DNA of 64,000 nt from Bacteroidota bacterium (GTDB lineage: Bacteria > Bacteroidota > Bacteroidia > Chitinophagales > Chitinophagaceae). Location: the NCBI GenBank assembly GCA_016183765.1, contig JACPEA010000011.1, positions 310,001 to 374,000 on the forward strand, given 5' to 3'. The notes beneath the pieces are model-generated. The model saw nothing but the letters and a program-made list of their open reading frames with translations. It searched no databases and was not told where the DNA came from. The translations under genes and the position numbers were made by a program. Position 1 is the first letter of the stretch; each line of letters starts with the position of its first letter. Positions 45,699 to 54,366 of this stretch are shown here, piece by piece.

Positions 45699-47675
45699 TT
45701 GGCTAAAATTGTTCATATCCTGCTCATTTTATCGGCGTTCTTCATTCAGGGAACGTCAATTGCACAAGGCTTGAGTTTTACACGGCCCGCTAAGATTTTC
45801 AGTGATCAGCAAACGGACCGGGAGCCCAGTATCATGGGTTTTGAGGGTAGTTATTTCATTGCCTGGAAGGACCCCGGATCAACTGGAAATATCCTGCTCA
45901 GCGACCTGGGAAAACAATATGATACCAATGCGGCAACACCGGCGATCCGCCTATCGGCTATTTCTTCCTTCGCTCCCCTGCTGCAACCTTTTCATCACCG
46001 CTTATACCTTTTCTGGATCAACCCAAAGGGCAGGATCCAATACCTGGTCCGTACAAAAGAGCAGGGTTTTGACCCATCTGCTATTCATGAGATCGAGTTC
46101 TCAGATCCTGTAAAAGTTTCATTGGGGATGGATGGTGCCGAGCTGGGAGAACAATTGGTATTGTCTACGCACGCCGACAATAAGGAGACCTTATTATATA
46201 CACTGCTGCAGGCTGATGCGAACGGATTACTGCAGGCAACCAGCCTGCATAAGATACCACAGGAAAGATCAAGGAACTACCCGCATGTAACGGCGATCAA
46301 TAATACCATAGCGCGTTTCTGCTGGCAGGGAAAAAACGATCAGCTGTTTTTTGCCGATTACGATGCTGTACAGAACAGCTGGTCCGAAGCAAAACCCAAG
46401 GGCAATTCACAGACACAGGTATCGCCGGTGGTGCACCAGGTCTACCATTCTGATCAGTTATTCTATATCTGGCGTGGATATAAAAAAGACAACCGCCTGT
46501 ATTATAAGATGGGAGCGGGATCTGCCAGTCCGCGCGGGCATACCGAACTGCCCCCCTATTTTACCACAGATCTCCCGGTGTCGGTCTGTAAGGTAGATGC
46601 GAATAATTTCCTGATGGCGTATACAGGGCCGGACCGGCAATTATACCTCAGTAATTTTTCTGCCTACCAGCCTGCCCGGTGGATGGAGCAGTCATTGCAG
46701 CCAAACACAAGCAACAAAACGCTGAAGGATATTGTGATACCCGGATCGCACGATGCGGGCATGAGTGTGCTGACCGCCACCGGAGGCCAGCAAAAAGGAA
46801 CCATCAACGAGTGTAACACACTTACGCAGCAACTGAATATAGAGAGCCAGCTGAATGGCGGCATCCGCATGTTCGACCTGCGCATCGGCACATTCAATAA
46901 AATGCTGTACACCAAACACAGTTCATCCGACTGCATGGAAGAAGCGCTGGGTGGCGGTTATGGTGAAAGGTTGTACCCAGTAGCGGTAGCCATTAAAAAA
47001 TTCCTGCAAACCAACCCGCAGGAGATCGTGATGGCCACATTCAGCCATTTCTGCGAAAAGGAAACACCGCTGGCCGGTTTGCAGGACAGCCTGGTGTATT
47101 GGATCGGGCAAGACCATATTTATGTTGCCAATAAAACAACGATCGGTGATGTGCCTTTACGAGAGCTGGCTGGTAAAGTGATCTTGAGCTTTGAGATACC
47201 CGACCAGACCGATAACCGTTTCCCCGGCTGCACCATAGCGGAGAGATCAACCGCGTTCATCAATTTCAGAAGGGCCTATGCGGCTACCAATAAAATGAAT
47301 GAACTGATCGAAAAGGAAAAGAACTTTTTCTTGTCGCTCAATAATACCCTTAACCAGAATGACCTGGTACGCCTCGACTGGCAGATCACGCAAAGCGCCG
47401 ATGAAGCGCCTGTGATCTGTAATGAGTTTCAGGATGAGAAGATCAACCCGCTGGTGAATGGGGTTATGTTGCTGGCCAATGTGATCCGCAAGAACAAAAG
47501 CATCATCGATCACTCGATCGAAGGCAATAAATGGTTGCCGGTAAAACTGAATGAATGGATCAAAGAAGGTGCCATCAACCGGCAGAACAAACCGAATATC
47601 GTATATGTAGATGTGGCCGGCGCCTGGATCACCGATTATTGCATTGACCTGATGCGGACAGATCTGTACAATTAA
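45699..47675 (+). CDS. Exported PI-PLC-like phosphodiesterase with N-terminal repeat region
   Basis: The start is TTG at 45699, since the signal peptide (AKIVHILLILSAFFIQGTSIAQ) follows at once and no in-frame ATG lies before it. The 658-residue product has two parts. About 25-335 is beta-rich with propeller-like units (SYFIAWKDPG, QLFYIWRGYKKDNRLYYKMG). From about 340 a PI-PLC X-type catalytic domain follows, with the two catalytic His in GSHDAGM (His351) and TKHSS (His407) and RMFDLRIG between them. It probably cleaves phosphoinositide or related glycolipid heads outside the cytoplasm. Confidence 0.83.
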   Translation: MAKIVHILLILSAFFIQGTSIAQGLSFTRPAKIFSDQQTDREPSIMGFEGSYFIAWKDPGSTGNILLSDLGKQYDTNAATPAIRLSAISSFAPLLQPFHHRLYLFWINPKGRIQYLVRTKEQGFDPSAIHEIEFSDPVKVSLGMDGAELGEQLVLSTHADNKETLLYTLLQADANGLLQATSLHKIPQERSRNYPHVTAINNTIARFCWQGKNDQLFFADYDAVQNSWSEAKPKGNSQTQVSPVVHQVYHSDQLFYIWRGYKKDNRLYYKMGAGSASPRGHTELPPYFTTDLPVSVCKVDANNFLMAYTGPDRQLYLSNFSAYQPARWMEQSLQPNTSNKTLKDIVIPGSHDAGMSVLTATGGQQKGTINECNTLTQQLNIESQLNGGIRMFDLRIGTFNKMLYTKHSSSDCMEEALGGGYGERLYPVAVAIKKFLQTNPQEIVMATFSHFCEKETPLAGLQDSLVYWIGQDHIYVANKTTIGDVPLRELAGKVILSFEIPDQTDNRFPGCTIAERSTAFINFRRAYAATNKMNELIEKEKNFFLSLNNTLNQNDLVRLDWQITQSADEAPVICNEFQDEKINPLVNGVMLLANVIRKNKSIIDHSIEGNKWLPVKLNEWIKEGAINRQNKPNIVYVDVAGAWITDYCIDLMRTDLYN

Positions 47676-48076
47676 CTCACCGGTAATAATTCGGTATTGA
47701 TCCCGATCGGGTTACTCAGTATTTTATGAACAGGGCATTTATTGGCAATATCCAACAGCCTTGCACGCTGTTCCTCATCCAGGTTCCCGATCAACCGGAT
47801 CCTGCGGTTGATATAGGTTTTGTTCTCGCTGTCGTTCCTGTCCAGGTCCAGGTCGATCTTCACCTCCTGCAGGTCCCACTGTTTCCTGTCGGCATACATG
47901 CGCAGGGTGGCGCTCGTACAGGCGGCCAGTGCGGCGATCAATAACTCTTTGGGAGAGAAGCCAAGGTCCTGGCCTCCCTTGTCGATGGGTTCATCTGCAA
48001 TCACCCGGTTGCCACTGGGAGAATGGATCTCAATTTTATACAGTTCTTTTGCAATGGAAGAAGATACTTTGTCCAT
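47672..48076 (-). CDS. OsmC-family peroxidase-like protein
   Basis: OsmC/Ohr proteins reduce organic hydroperoxides with two cysteines. The 134-residue product keeps both: Cys53 in LAACTSATLRM and Cys114 in ANKCPVHKIL. It belongs to the general OsmC branch. It overlaps the convergent PI-PLC gene by 4 nt. The pirin gene starts 2 bp upstream of its start codon on the same strand, so both are likely cotranscribed, a pairing often linked to oxidative stress. Confidence 0.9.
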   Translation of the reverse strand: MDKVSSSIAKELYKIEIHSPSGNRVIADEPIDKGGQDLGFSPKELLIAALAACTSATLRMYADRKQWDLQEVKIDLDLDRNDSENKTYINRRIRLIGNLDEEQRARLLDIANKCPVHKILSNPIGINTELLPVS

Positions 48077-48078
48077 GT

Positions 48079-48963
48079 TTAAGGTTTTATACGTGTAGGA
48101 TAAGGAACAAATTCAATATCATCGCCCTTTATTTTGGGGAATTTCTGATCGATCCAGTTCTGCCTGGCCGTTGCAAGCGTTTCTTTGCTGCTGGAAACAA
48201 AGTTCCAGTCAATGAACCTTTGTTCCGGCAGGGGCTCACCGCCAAACAGGTAAACAGTGGTATTGGCTTCCATCGTAAAACTGCATAGGGTACTTTCTTT
48301 GGCCACCAGTATCTGTTTGGGGTCATAGCGGTTGCCCTCGTTTTCAACAGAACCTTCCAGAATATACAGTCCGGATTCACCATACAGTTTGTGACCGATA
48401 TTGATGGTTTGCCGGGTGCTGCTTTTGATCTCGAGCATATATAGTTTACTGTATACCGGAACGGGTGATCTTCTGCCGAAAGCTTCACCGGCGATCAGTT
48501 GATAACTCACGTCGCCATCCATCCAGTAAGGAATATGGTCTTTATCAACATGGGCGAAATTGGGTTCCATATTCTCCAGCTCTTTGGGCAATGCCACCCA
48601 GATCTGCAGACCGTGCATGTGTTTTTCTGAATGACGCAGGTATTCCGGTGTTCTCTCCGAATGCACAATACCTTTTCCGGCGGTCATCCAGTTCACTTCG
48701 CCGGGTTTGATCTCTATTTCATTGCCGATGCTGTCGCGGTGCATGATGGCGCCCTCGAATAAAAAAGTAAGGGTGGACAAACCGATATGGGGATGGGGCT
48801 GTACATCGAGATTTTCCCGCTCGCTCATTTTGGCGGGACCCATATGGTCGATGAAGATGAAGGGACCCACCATTCTTTTTTCCCTGAAAGGCAGTAAACG
48901 GCCCACCAGGAAATTGCCGATATCGGCAGCACGTTCTTCTATGATCAGTTGGATGTTGGACAT
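48079..48963 (-). CDS. Pirin-family cupin protein
   Basis: The start is placed at 48963 (MSNIQLIIEERAADIG). The 294-residue product has two cupin halves. The N-terminal metal site is visible in QPHPHIGLSTLTFLFEGAIM and GKGIVHSERTP, the usual pirin His/Glu ligands. Bacterial pirins include quercetinases and regulators; the role here is unknown. It precedes the OsmC gene with a 2-bp gap. Confidence 0.92.
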   Translation of the reverse strand: MSNIQLIIEERAADIGNFLVGRLLPFREKRMVGPFIFIDHMGPAKMSERENLDVQPHPHIGLSTLTFLFEGAIMHRDSIGNEIEIKPGEVNWMTAGKGIVHSERTPEYLRHSEKHMHGLQIWVALPKELENMEPNFAHVDKDHIPYWMDGDVSYQLIAGEAFGRRSPVPVYSKLYMLEIKSSTRQTINIGHKLYGESGLYILEGSVENEGNRYDPKQILVAKESTLCSFTMEANTTVYLFGGEPLPEQRFIDWNFVSSSKETLATARQNWIDQKFPKIKGDDIEFVPYPTRIKP

Positions 48964-49093
48964 AGGAAGGGTTTTGATAAAGGTACACACAAAACAGAGC
49001 AACAGGCTTTATTTCTATTCAGTTATTGTTCGGCGCCGGACCAGAAGTTTGTTTTATTTGACCCTGTATTACTCATTTTTCGTTGTTGGATTC

Positions 49094-49162
49094 CTTAATC
49101 CAGGTTATGTTTTTTTCTTAATCTACGTTATCGTTGACGGCCATACAGCCGGGCTATGTTTG
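49094..49162 (+). promoter_or_regulatory. Tandem operator-like motifs and promoter of the hydrolase operon
   Basis: CTTAATCCAGGTTATG (49094-49109) and CTTAATCTACGTTATCG (49117-49133) are near-identical and 23 bp apart. Each has imperfect dyad symmetry (TAAyCTAnGTTA). The second is followed by GTTG (49133-49136) and by a -7 element TATGTTTG (49155-49162). A third copy lies before the LpxR gene. This gap (48964-49258) holds no gene. Confidence 0.6.
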
Positions 49163-49258
49163 CAATGTGAATTTGATTCCATGGACAAGAGAATTCAAAC
49201 AAAGTAAACCTGCTGCAAAAAAACCAAGCAGATAATCTCAACAACAAAAACAAAAAAA

Positions 49259-49957
49259 ATGAAAAAGATTGTATCCAAAATCAGCCTTCTGACATTACTG
49301 GTGGTAAGTTCAGTTGCTGTATTTGCTCAAAAACCATCTCCACGTTTATTAACGCCTACCAACCACACACTGGTATTGGTAGATTATGAAGGACAAATGG
49401 CTTTCGCCACAAAAAGTATTGGTATCAGCGACCTGCGTGATAATGTAGGCCTGGTTGCCGGTGGCGCCACTATTTTTAAAGTGCCTACTGTAGTGACCAC
49501 TGTTGCCGAAAAAAGTTTCAGCGGCCCCGTTTTCCCCGAGATCCTGGAATACTTTCCCGACACCAAAACCTATATTGACCGCACAACCATGAATACCTGG
49601 GAAGATAAAAATGCACATGCAGCCATTGTTGGTAAGGGAAATAAGAAAATTGTTTTTGGCGGTCTGTGGACAGAGGTTTGTATCGTAGGCCCTGTTCTTT
49701 CAGCTATCGCCGATGGTTATGATGTATATGTATTGACAGATGCTTCCGGAGGTGTTAGCCCTGAAGCACACGAAATGGCAGTGAGAAGGATGGTACAGGC
49801 TGGTGCACAACCCATTACTGCATCTCAGTATGTACTGGAACTGCAGAGAGACTGGGCAAGAGGTGAAACATACGCCCCTGTGACCAACCTGTTTAAAAAA
49901 TATGGCGGTGCTTATGGTTTGGGCATCCAATATGCAAAAGACATGCTGAAGCACTAA
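49259..49957 (+). CDS. Exported isochorismatase-family hydrolase (YcaC-like)
   Basis: The 232-residue product has a signal peptide (about 1-23, ending VFAQ), unusual for this normally cytosolic family. The catalytic Asp is in LVLVDYEGQM (Asp42) and the nucleophilic Cys in GGLWTEVCIVGP (Cys141). At the usual Lys position the sequence reads IDRTTMNTWED, so Lys is not evident. It resembles the YcaC branch. It leads a five-gene unit ending with a Crp/Fnr regulator. Upstream lie two copies of a dyad motif. Confidence 0.87.
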   Translation: MKKIVSKISLLTLLVVSSVAVFAQKPSPRLLTPTNHTLVLVDYEGQMAFATKSIGISDLRDNVGLVAGGATIFKVPTVVTTVAEKSFSGPVFPEILEYFPDTKTYIDRTTMNTWEDKNAHAAIVGKGNKKIVFGGLWTEVCIVGPVLSAIADGYDVYVLTDASGGVSPEAHEMAVRRMVQAGAQPITASQYVLELQRDWARGETYAPVTNLFKKYGGAYGLGIQYAKDMLKH

Positions 49958-50035
49958 TCAACAGATCTTAATAAGATGAGTTTCACGGTGAGGGCGGGGT
50001 ACAAGTCCTGCTCTCACATTTTTAAAACAGATATC

Positions 50036-51814
50036 ATGAAACGTAATATATTGTTCCTTCTCATCACAATATTGACATCTGCATTGGTTGCCAATGCCCA
50101 GGGTGTGGCCAGTTTAATTGTGTACAACGCAAATATCGTTACACTGGATGTTTCGCGGCCAACGGCCCAGGCGCTAGCCATATCGGGAGACCGGATCATT
50201 GCAGTAGGTAATAATGATGAGATACTCAGAAGTAAAGCTGCAACAACAAAACTGGTGAATGCCAACGGGCGCACCATCATCCCGGGTATTTACGATTCGC
50301 ACCTGCATGTGATCCGCGGAGGCCGTTTCTTTAATGCCGAACTACGGTGGGAAGGAGTAAAAAGCCTGAGCCGCGCCTTACAGATGTTGAAAGAGCAGGC
50401 GGCCCGGACACCTAAAGGAGAATGGGTAAGGGTTGTAGGCGGTTGGAATGAGTATCAGTTTGCAGAAAAAAGACTTCCCGGTTTGCAGGAAATCAATGCG
50501 GCAACAGGGAACACACCTACTTTTATTTTGTACCTGTATGGCCATGCATATATTAACAAAGCCGGATTAAAGGCTTTGCAGATCGATGAGAATACGCCCA
50601 ATCCTGCCGGAGGACTGATACAAAAAGATCCGGATGGTAAACCCACAGGATTACTGGTGGCAGAACCCAGTGCATTTCTTTTGTATTCTACCCTGGCTAA
50701 ATTACCCGAGCTTACTACCGCAGAAAAAGTAAACTCCACCCAACTGTTTATGAGTGAACTGAACCGCCTGGGCGTTACCAGTGTCATGGATGCAGGTGGC
50801 GGATTCCAGAATTTTCCGGATGACTATGGTATTACAGACTCGCTTTCCAGGAAGGGGGCGCTTACAGTAAGACTGCCGTATTATTTGTATCCGCAGAAAC
50901 CAGGAGCGGAACAGCAGGATTTTTCGCGTTGGATCGGTATGGTGGATATTGATCACCAGGATGGCGAAAGAGCTGAAACGGAATATTTTGTGGAAGGCGG
51001 TGGCGAAAGTATTGTAGCTACAGGCGCCGATTTTGAAAACTTTGCCAAACCCCGGCCGGAACTTTCTGCAGCCATGGAGAAGCAGTTCAAAGAAACCGTG
51101 ACCCTGCTTGTGAAGAACCGCTGGCCATTCCGTTTACATGCAACGTATAACGAATCTATCGGCCGTTTCCTCAATGTACTGGAAGAAGTGAACAAAGAAT
51201 ATCCATTGAATGGTTTACCCTGGTTATTCGACCACGCAGAAACGGTTTCAACAGAAAACCTGCAACGTATTAAAGCAATGGGCGGCGGTATCTCTATCCA
51301 GCACCGGATGGCCTACCAGGGCGAAAGTTTTATCTCACGGTATGGTAAAAAAGCAGCGCTGAACACGCCGCCTGTAAAAACCATGCTTGAAATGGGATTG
51401 AAAGTAGGCGGAGGTACTGATGGTACAAGGGTGTCCAGCTTTAATCCCTGGGTGGCATTATACTGGTTAACCACCGGAAAAACCATCGGGGGAAAAGAAG
51501 TGACTGCCAAAGAAAACCGGTTAGACAGGATAACCGCTTTAAAAATATATACCCAGGGCAGCGCCAGCCTGGTTAACCAGGAAAAAGACCGTGGCACCAT
51601 TAAAGAAGGATACCTGGCCGATATAGCGGTATTGAATAACGATTACCTGAAAGTGGATGCGGAACAGATCAAGGACATCGAATCTGTTTTAACAGTCCTG
51701 GATGGCAAGATCGTATATGGAGCCCATGAGTTCAAGGCGCTGGCGCCCGCCAAACAGAAAGCGATCCCGGCATGGTCACCTGTTAATTTTTACGGCGGGT
51801 ACCAGTATAAATAA
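50036..51814 (+). CDS. Exported YtcJ-like amidohydrolase
   Basis: The start at 50036 (MKRNILFLLITILTSALVANAQ) gives a signal peptide. The 592-residue product has the metal motif GIYDSHLHV (HxH), NGRTIIPG before it, and the family features ADIAVLNNDYLKVDAEQI and FDHAETVSTENLQRIK. YtcJ-type enzymes hydrolyse amides of aryl or heteroaryl compounds. It lies 78 bp after the isochorismatase-like gene and only 7 bp before the DoxX gene, so it is in the same operon. It may feed products to, or take them from, the exported hydrolase. Confidence 0.9.
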   Translation: MKRNILFLLITILTSALVANAQGVASLIVYNANIVTLDVSRPTAQALAISGDRIIAVGNNDEILRSKAATTKLVNANGRTIIPGIYDSHLHVIRGGRFFNAELRWEGVKSLSRALQMLKEQAARTPKGEWVRVVGGWNEYQFAEKRLPGLQEINAATGNTPTFILYLYGHAYINKAGLKALQIDENTPNPAGGLIQKDPDGKPTGLLVAEPSAFLLYSTLAKLPELTTAEKVNSTQLFMSELNRLGVTSVMDAGGGFQNFPDDYGITDSLSRKGALTVRLPYYLYPQKPGAEQQDFSRWIGMVDIDHQDGERAETEYFVEGGGESIVATGADFENFAKPRPELSAAMEKQFKETVTLLVKNRWPFRLHATYNESIGRFLNVLEEVNKEYPLNGLPWLFDHAETVSTENLQRIKAMGGGISIQHRMAYQGESFISRYGKKAALNTPPVKTMLEMGLKVGGGTDGTRVSSFNPWVALYWLTTGKTIGGKEVTAKENRLDRITALKIYTQGSASLVNQEKDRGTIKEGYLADIAVLNNDYLKVDAEQIKDIESVLTVLDGKIVYGAHEFKALAPAKQKAIPAWSPVNFYGGYQYK

Positions 51815-51821
51815 AGGTTCT

Positions 51822-52265
51822 ATGAAAAGCAGGTTGAACAGTATTACAAGTGTATTTCCCCAGGCACAGGTTTACCATATCAGTATGTTATTGTTCCGTG
51901 TATTGGTTTCCCTACAGCTGATGCTGGCCCATGGTTTAAAAAAGATAGGGATAGGTGTATCGGTAGCCGAACAGGTGCCGAACCCACTGCACTTACCGGA
52001 AATGTTTAACCAGCTGTTTGCTGTTGCCTCCAACCTGTTCTTCCCGTTGTTGGTGATGATAGGGTTATTTGTCAGGATAGCTGTTTTGCCTATCCTGGCA
52101 GTAACCCTTACGGGATATTTTATGGTACATAGCGGAGATAGTTTGCTGCAGAAAGACATGCCTTACATGTATAGCCTTGCCTATTTATTGATACTGATGC
52201 TGGGCCCCGGAAAGTATTCCGCAGATCACCTGTTGTACCAAAAAAACAGGAAGGCATTTAAATAA
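51822..52265 (+). CDS. DoxX-family membrane protein
   Basis: The start at 51822 gives MKSRLNSITSVFPQAQVYHI, 147 residues; the longer reading overlaps the amidohydrolase gene. Four hydrophobic helices are seen, with the DoxX-type LMLAHGLKKIGIG and LFVRIAVLPILAVTLTGYF segments. DoxX proteins are small quinone-linked or accessory membrane proteins. It lies 6 bp before the porin gene. Confidence 0.85.
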   Translation: MKSRLNSITSVFPQAQVYHISMLLFRVLVSLQLMLAHGLKKIGIGVSVAEQVPNPLHLPEMFNQLFAVASNLFFPLLVMIGLFVRIAVLPILAVTLTGYFMVHSGDSLLQKDMPYMYSLAYLLILMLGPGKYSADHLLYQKNRKAFK

Positions 52266-52271
52266 TACACC

Positions 52272-53633
52272 ATGAAACCGATCATCTATATCCTTTCGTT
52301 GTTATTCGCGGGCAGCACGTATGCACAGAACCTGCCCCCATTTAAGTCATTGCGGTACGATGAGGATTACCGGTTTTTGGCAAAAGACAGCGCACCCTCT
52401 GCTTATGAGAGATTCAAGTACCGGTCGTTTTCTCCTAACAAAAAAAACTACCTCAGTATGGGTGGGGAACTGCGGTACCAGTTTTTGAATAATATACATG
52501 AAGACTGGTCTGAGGCACCCGCAGACAGTTACCTCTTCTCCCGTTTTTTAACACATGCCGATCTTCATCTGGGCGATCACCTGCGTTTCTTTACGCAGTT
52601 GCAGGGAAGTATGGCCAATGGAAAAGCCTCGCCTACCAGTGCGGTGGACGAGAATATACTGGATCTGCACCAGGCTTTTGTGGATATCAGTAGCTTTCGG
52701 AAAAAACTGCTGTTCCGGTTGGGCCGGCAGGAGTTTTCGTATGGCTCACAGCGGCTGATCTCCGTAAGGGAGCTGCCAAATAACCGGCAGGCATTTGATG
52801 CGGCCAAAGCCATGATTACGCTGGACGGGCATAAGCTGGATGTTTTTTATGGCCATTATGTATCAGCGCGTAAAGGGGTGTTTGACGATGTATCCGGCAG
52901 GGATATTCAGTTATGGGGTGTTTACTGGGTGAATAACCGGGTTCCCGTTATCCGCAATGTTGACCTCTATTATATCGGTCTGCACAAGAATAAAGCGGTA
53001 TTTAACGACGGGAGGGGTAAAGAACAACGTCATTCGATTGGTACACGGGTATGGGGCGGAGCCAATGGCTGGAAATACGATTTTGAAATGGTGTACCAGT
53101 TTGGAAAATTTGCGGGTAAGACAATATCCGCCTGGACCGCCTCTTCCCATACAACGTATCGGTTCTCCCAAGCAAAATGGCGCCCGGAACTGGGCCTGAA
53201 AACGGAGGTCATCAGTGGCGACAGGCAGACAGGCGATAACAGGCTGGGTACATTCAATCCCCTATTTCCCAAAGGCGCTTATTTTGGATTGGCAGCATTC
53301 ATTGGTCCGGCAAACATATTTGATATACACAGTTCATTTTCGTTGGAGCCGGTTAAGGAGAAACTGGTGTGGACCATCGATCATGATGTGTTCTGGAGAA
53401 ATTCGGTGCAGGATGGTATTTATGCAACCAATGTTTCTGTGATCTTTCCCGCCGGTAATAGCGGCCGCAGGCTAATTGGTCACCAGCTGGCAACAGATAT
53501 TACCTATACCCCCAACAGGGCTTTGTTATTACGGGCAGAAGCCACCTGGTTTGCTGCCGGGGACTACCTGAAAACCGTAAGCGCCGGAAAAGATATCCTG
53601 TTCTTTGGTATTACCACACAGTTTAAATTTTAG
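52272..53633 (+). CDS. Alginate-export-type outer-membrane porin
   Basis: The 453-residue product has a signal peptide (about 1-18) and the alginate-export (AlgE) layout: LSMGGELRYQFLNNIHEDW, then SRFLTHADLHLGDHLRFFTQ, FRLGRQEFSYGSQRLISVRE, and a C-terminal Phe (ITTQFKF). In Bacteroidota such barrels sit in many exported-substrate operons, not only alginate. Here it probably carries the ligand handled by the two hydrolases upstream. Confidence 0.88.
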   Translation: MKPIIYILSLLFAGSTYAQNLPPFKSLRYDEDYRFLAKDSAPSAYERFKYRSFSPNKKNYLSMGGELRYQFLNNIHEDWSEAPADSYLFSRFLTHADLHLGDHLRFFTQLQGSMANGKASPTSAVDENILDLHQAFVDISSFRKKLLFRLGRQEFSYGSQRLISVRELPNNRQAFDAAKAMITLDGHKLDVFYGHYVSARKGVFDDVSGRDIQLWGVYWVNNRVPVIRNVDLYYIGLHKNKAVFNDGRGKEQRHSIGTRVWGGANGWKYDFEMVYQFGKFAGKTISAWTASSHTTYRFSQAKWRPELGLKTEVISGDRQTGDNRLGTFNPLFPKGAYFGLAAFIGPANIFDIHSSFSLEPVKEKLVWTIDHDVFWRNSVQDGIYATNVSVIFPAGNSGRRLIGHQLATDITYTPNRALLLRAEATWFAAGDYLKTVSAGKDILFFGITTQFKF

Positions 53634-53700
53634 TATGCGGTATCTGGTTTATCCGGTACAGGGCAATGATACATCGGTGTATAAATCTGTATATTTGCCT

Positions 53701-54285
53701 ATGACCTGCACCAACGTCATAACCAATTTAAGCAGGCACATTTCTTTGACTAAGGAAGAGTGCGATCTGATTTCTTCCAAAGTCAGGCAAGTGGAGTTAA
53801 AAAGGAAAAAAGTCATCATACACGAAGGCCAGGTGGCAAAGGATGTGGCGTTTGTTTTATCGGGATGCCTGCGTTCCTACTCGGTGGATGATAATGGTTT
53901 TGAACATATCCTGCAGTTCGCGCCTGCCGAGTGGTGGATCACCGATATGTATAGTTTTATTGCACAGCAACCCGCCTACCTGACCGTGGAAGCCATCACG
54001 GATAGCGAAATAGCCCTGCTCAGCAGAAAGGATCAGCTGGATCTTTTTGACCAGATCCCCAAACTGGAACGGTATTTCCGGATACTGACAGAGAATTCAC
54101 TGGTGGGAACCCGCCAAAGGCTGATTGATAATTTGAGCCTTACTGCCAAACAGCGCTACGAAAATTTCTGTAATCTGTACCCCTCCCTTATCAACGAGAT
54201 CCCGCAGAAGCTGATTGCGGAATATATTGGTGTTACGCCCGAGTTCCTCAGCAAAATGAGAACACAGTTATTGCGGTCCAGATAA
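53701..54285 (+). CDS. Crp/Fnr-family transcriptional regulator
   Basis: The start is set at 53701 (MTCTNVITNLSRHISL); an earlier start would overlap the porin stop. The 194-residue product has a cyclic-nucleotide-binding-type beta roll (about 30-120, KKVIIHEGQVAKDVAFVLSG) and a helix-turn-helix near the end (IPQKLIAEYIGVTPEFLSKMR). No Cys cluster for Fe-S was seen, so it is not a classical Fnr. It is the last gene of the operon, 67 bp after the porin, and likely binds the dyad motifs at 49.1 and 54.3 kb (inference). Confidence 0.92.
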   Translation: MTCTNVITNLSRHISLTKEECDLISSKVRQVELKRKKVIIHEGQVAKDVAFVLSGCLRSYSVDDNGFEHILQFAPAEWWITDMYSFIAQQPAYLTVEAITDSEIALLSRKDQLDLFDQIPKLERYFRILTENSLVGTRQRLIDNLSLTAKQRYENFCNLYPSLINEIPQKLIAEYIGVTPEFLSKMRTQLLRSR

Positions 54286-54303
54286 CACCCAATAACCTGT
54301 TTT

Positions 54304-54349
54304 CTTAATCTATGTTATTGGTTACTACCCCTGCTTCGGAAGAACTTTG
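54304..54349 (+). promoter_or_regulatory. Operator-like motif and -7 element of the LpxR gene
   Basis: CTTAATCTATGTTATTG (54304-54320) matches the 49117-49133 motif at 14 of 17 positions. GAACTTTG (54342-54349) is a near -7 element. The gap between motif end and -7 start is 21 bp in both promoters (22 bp end-to-start), so the architecture is identical. Confidence 0.6.
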
Positions 54350-54366
54350 TAGTAAAATACAGGGTT

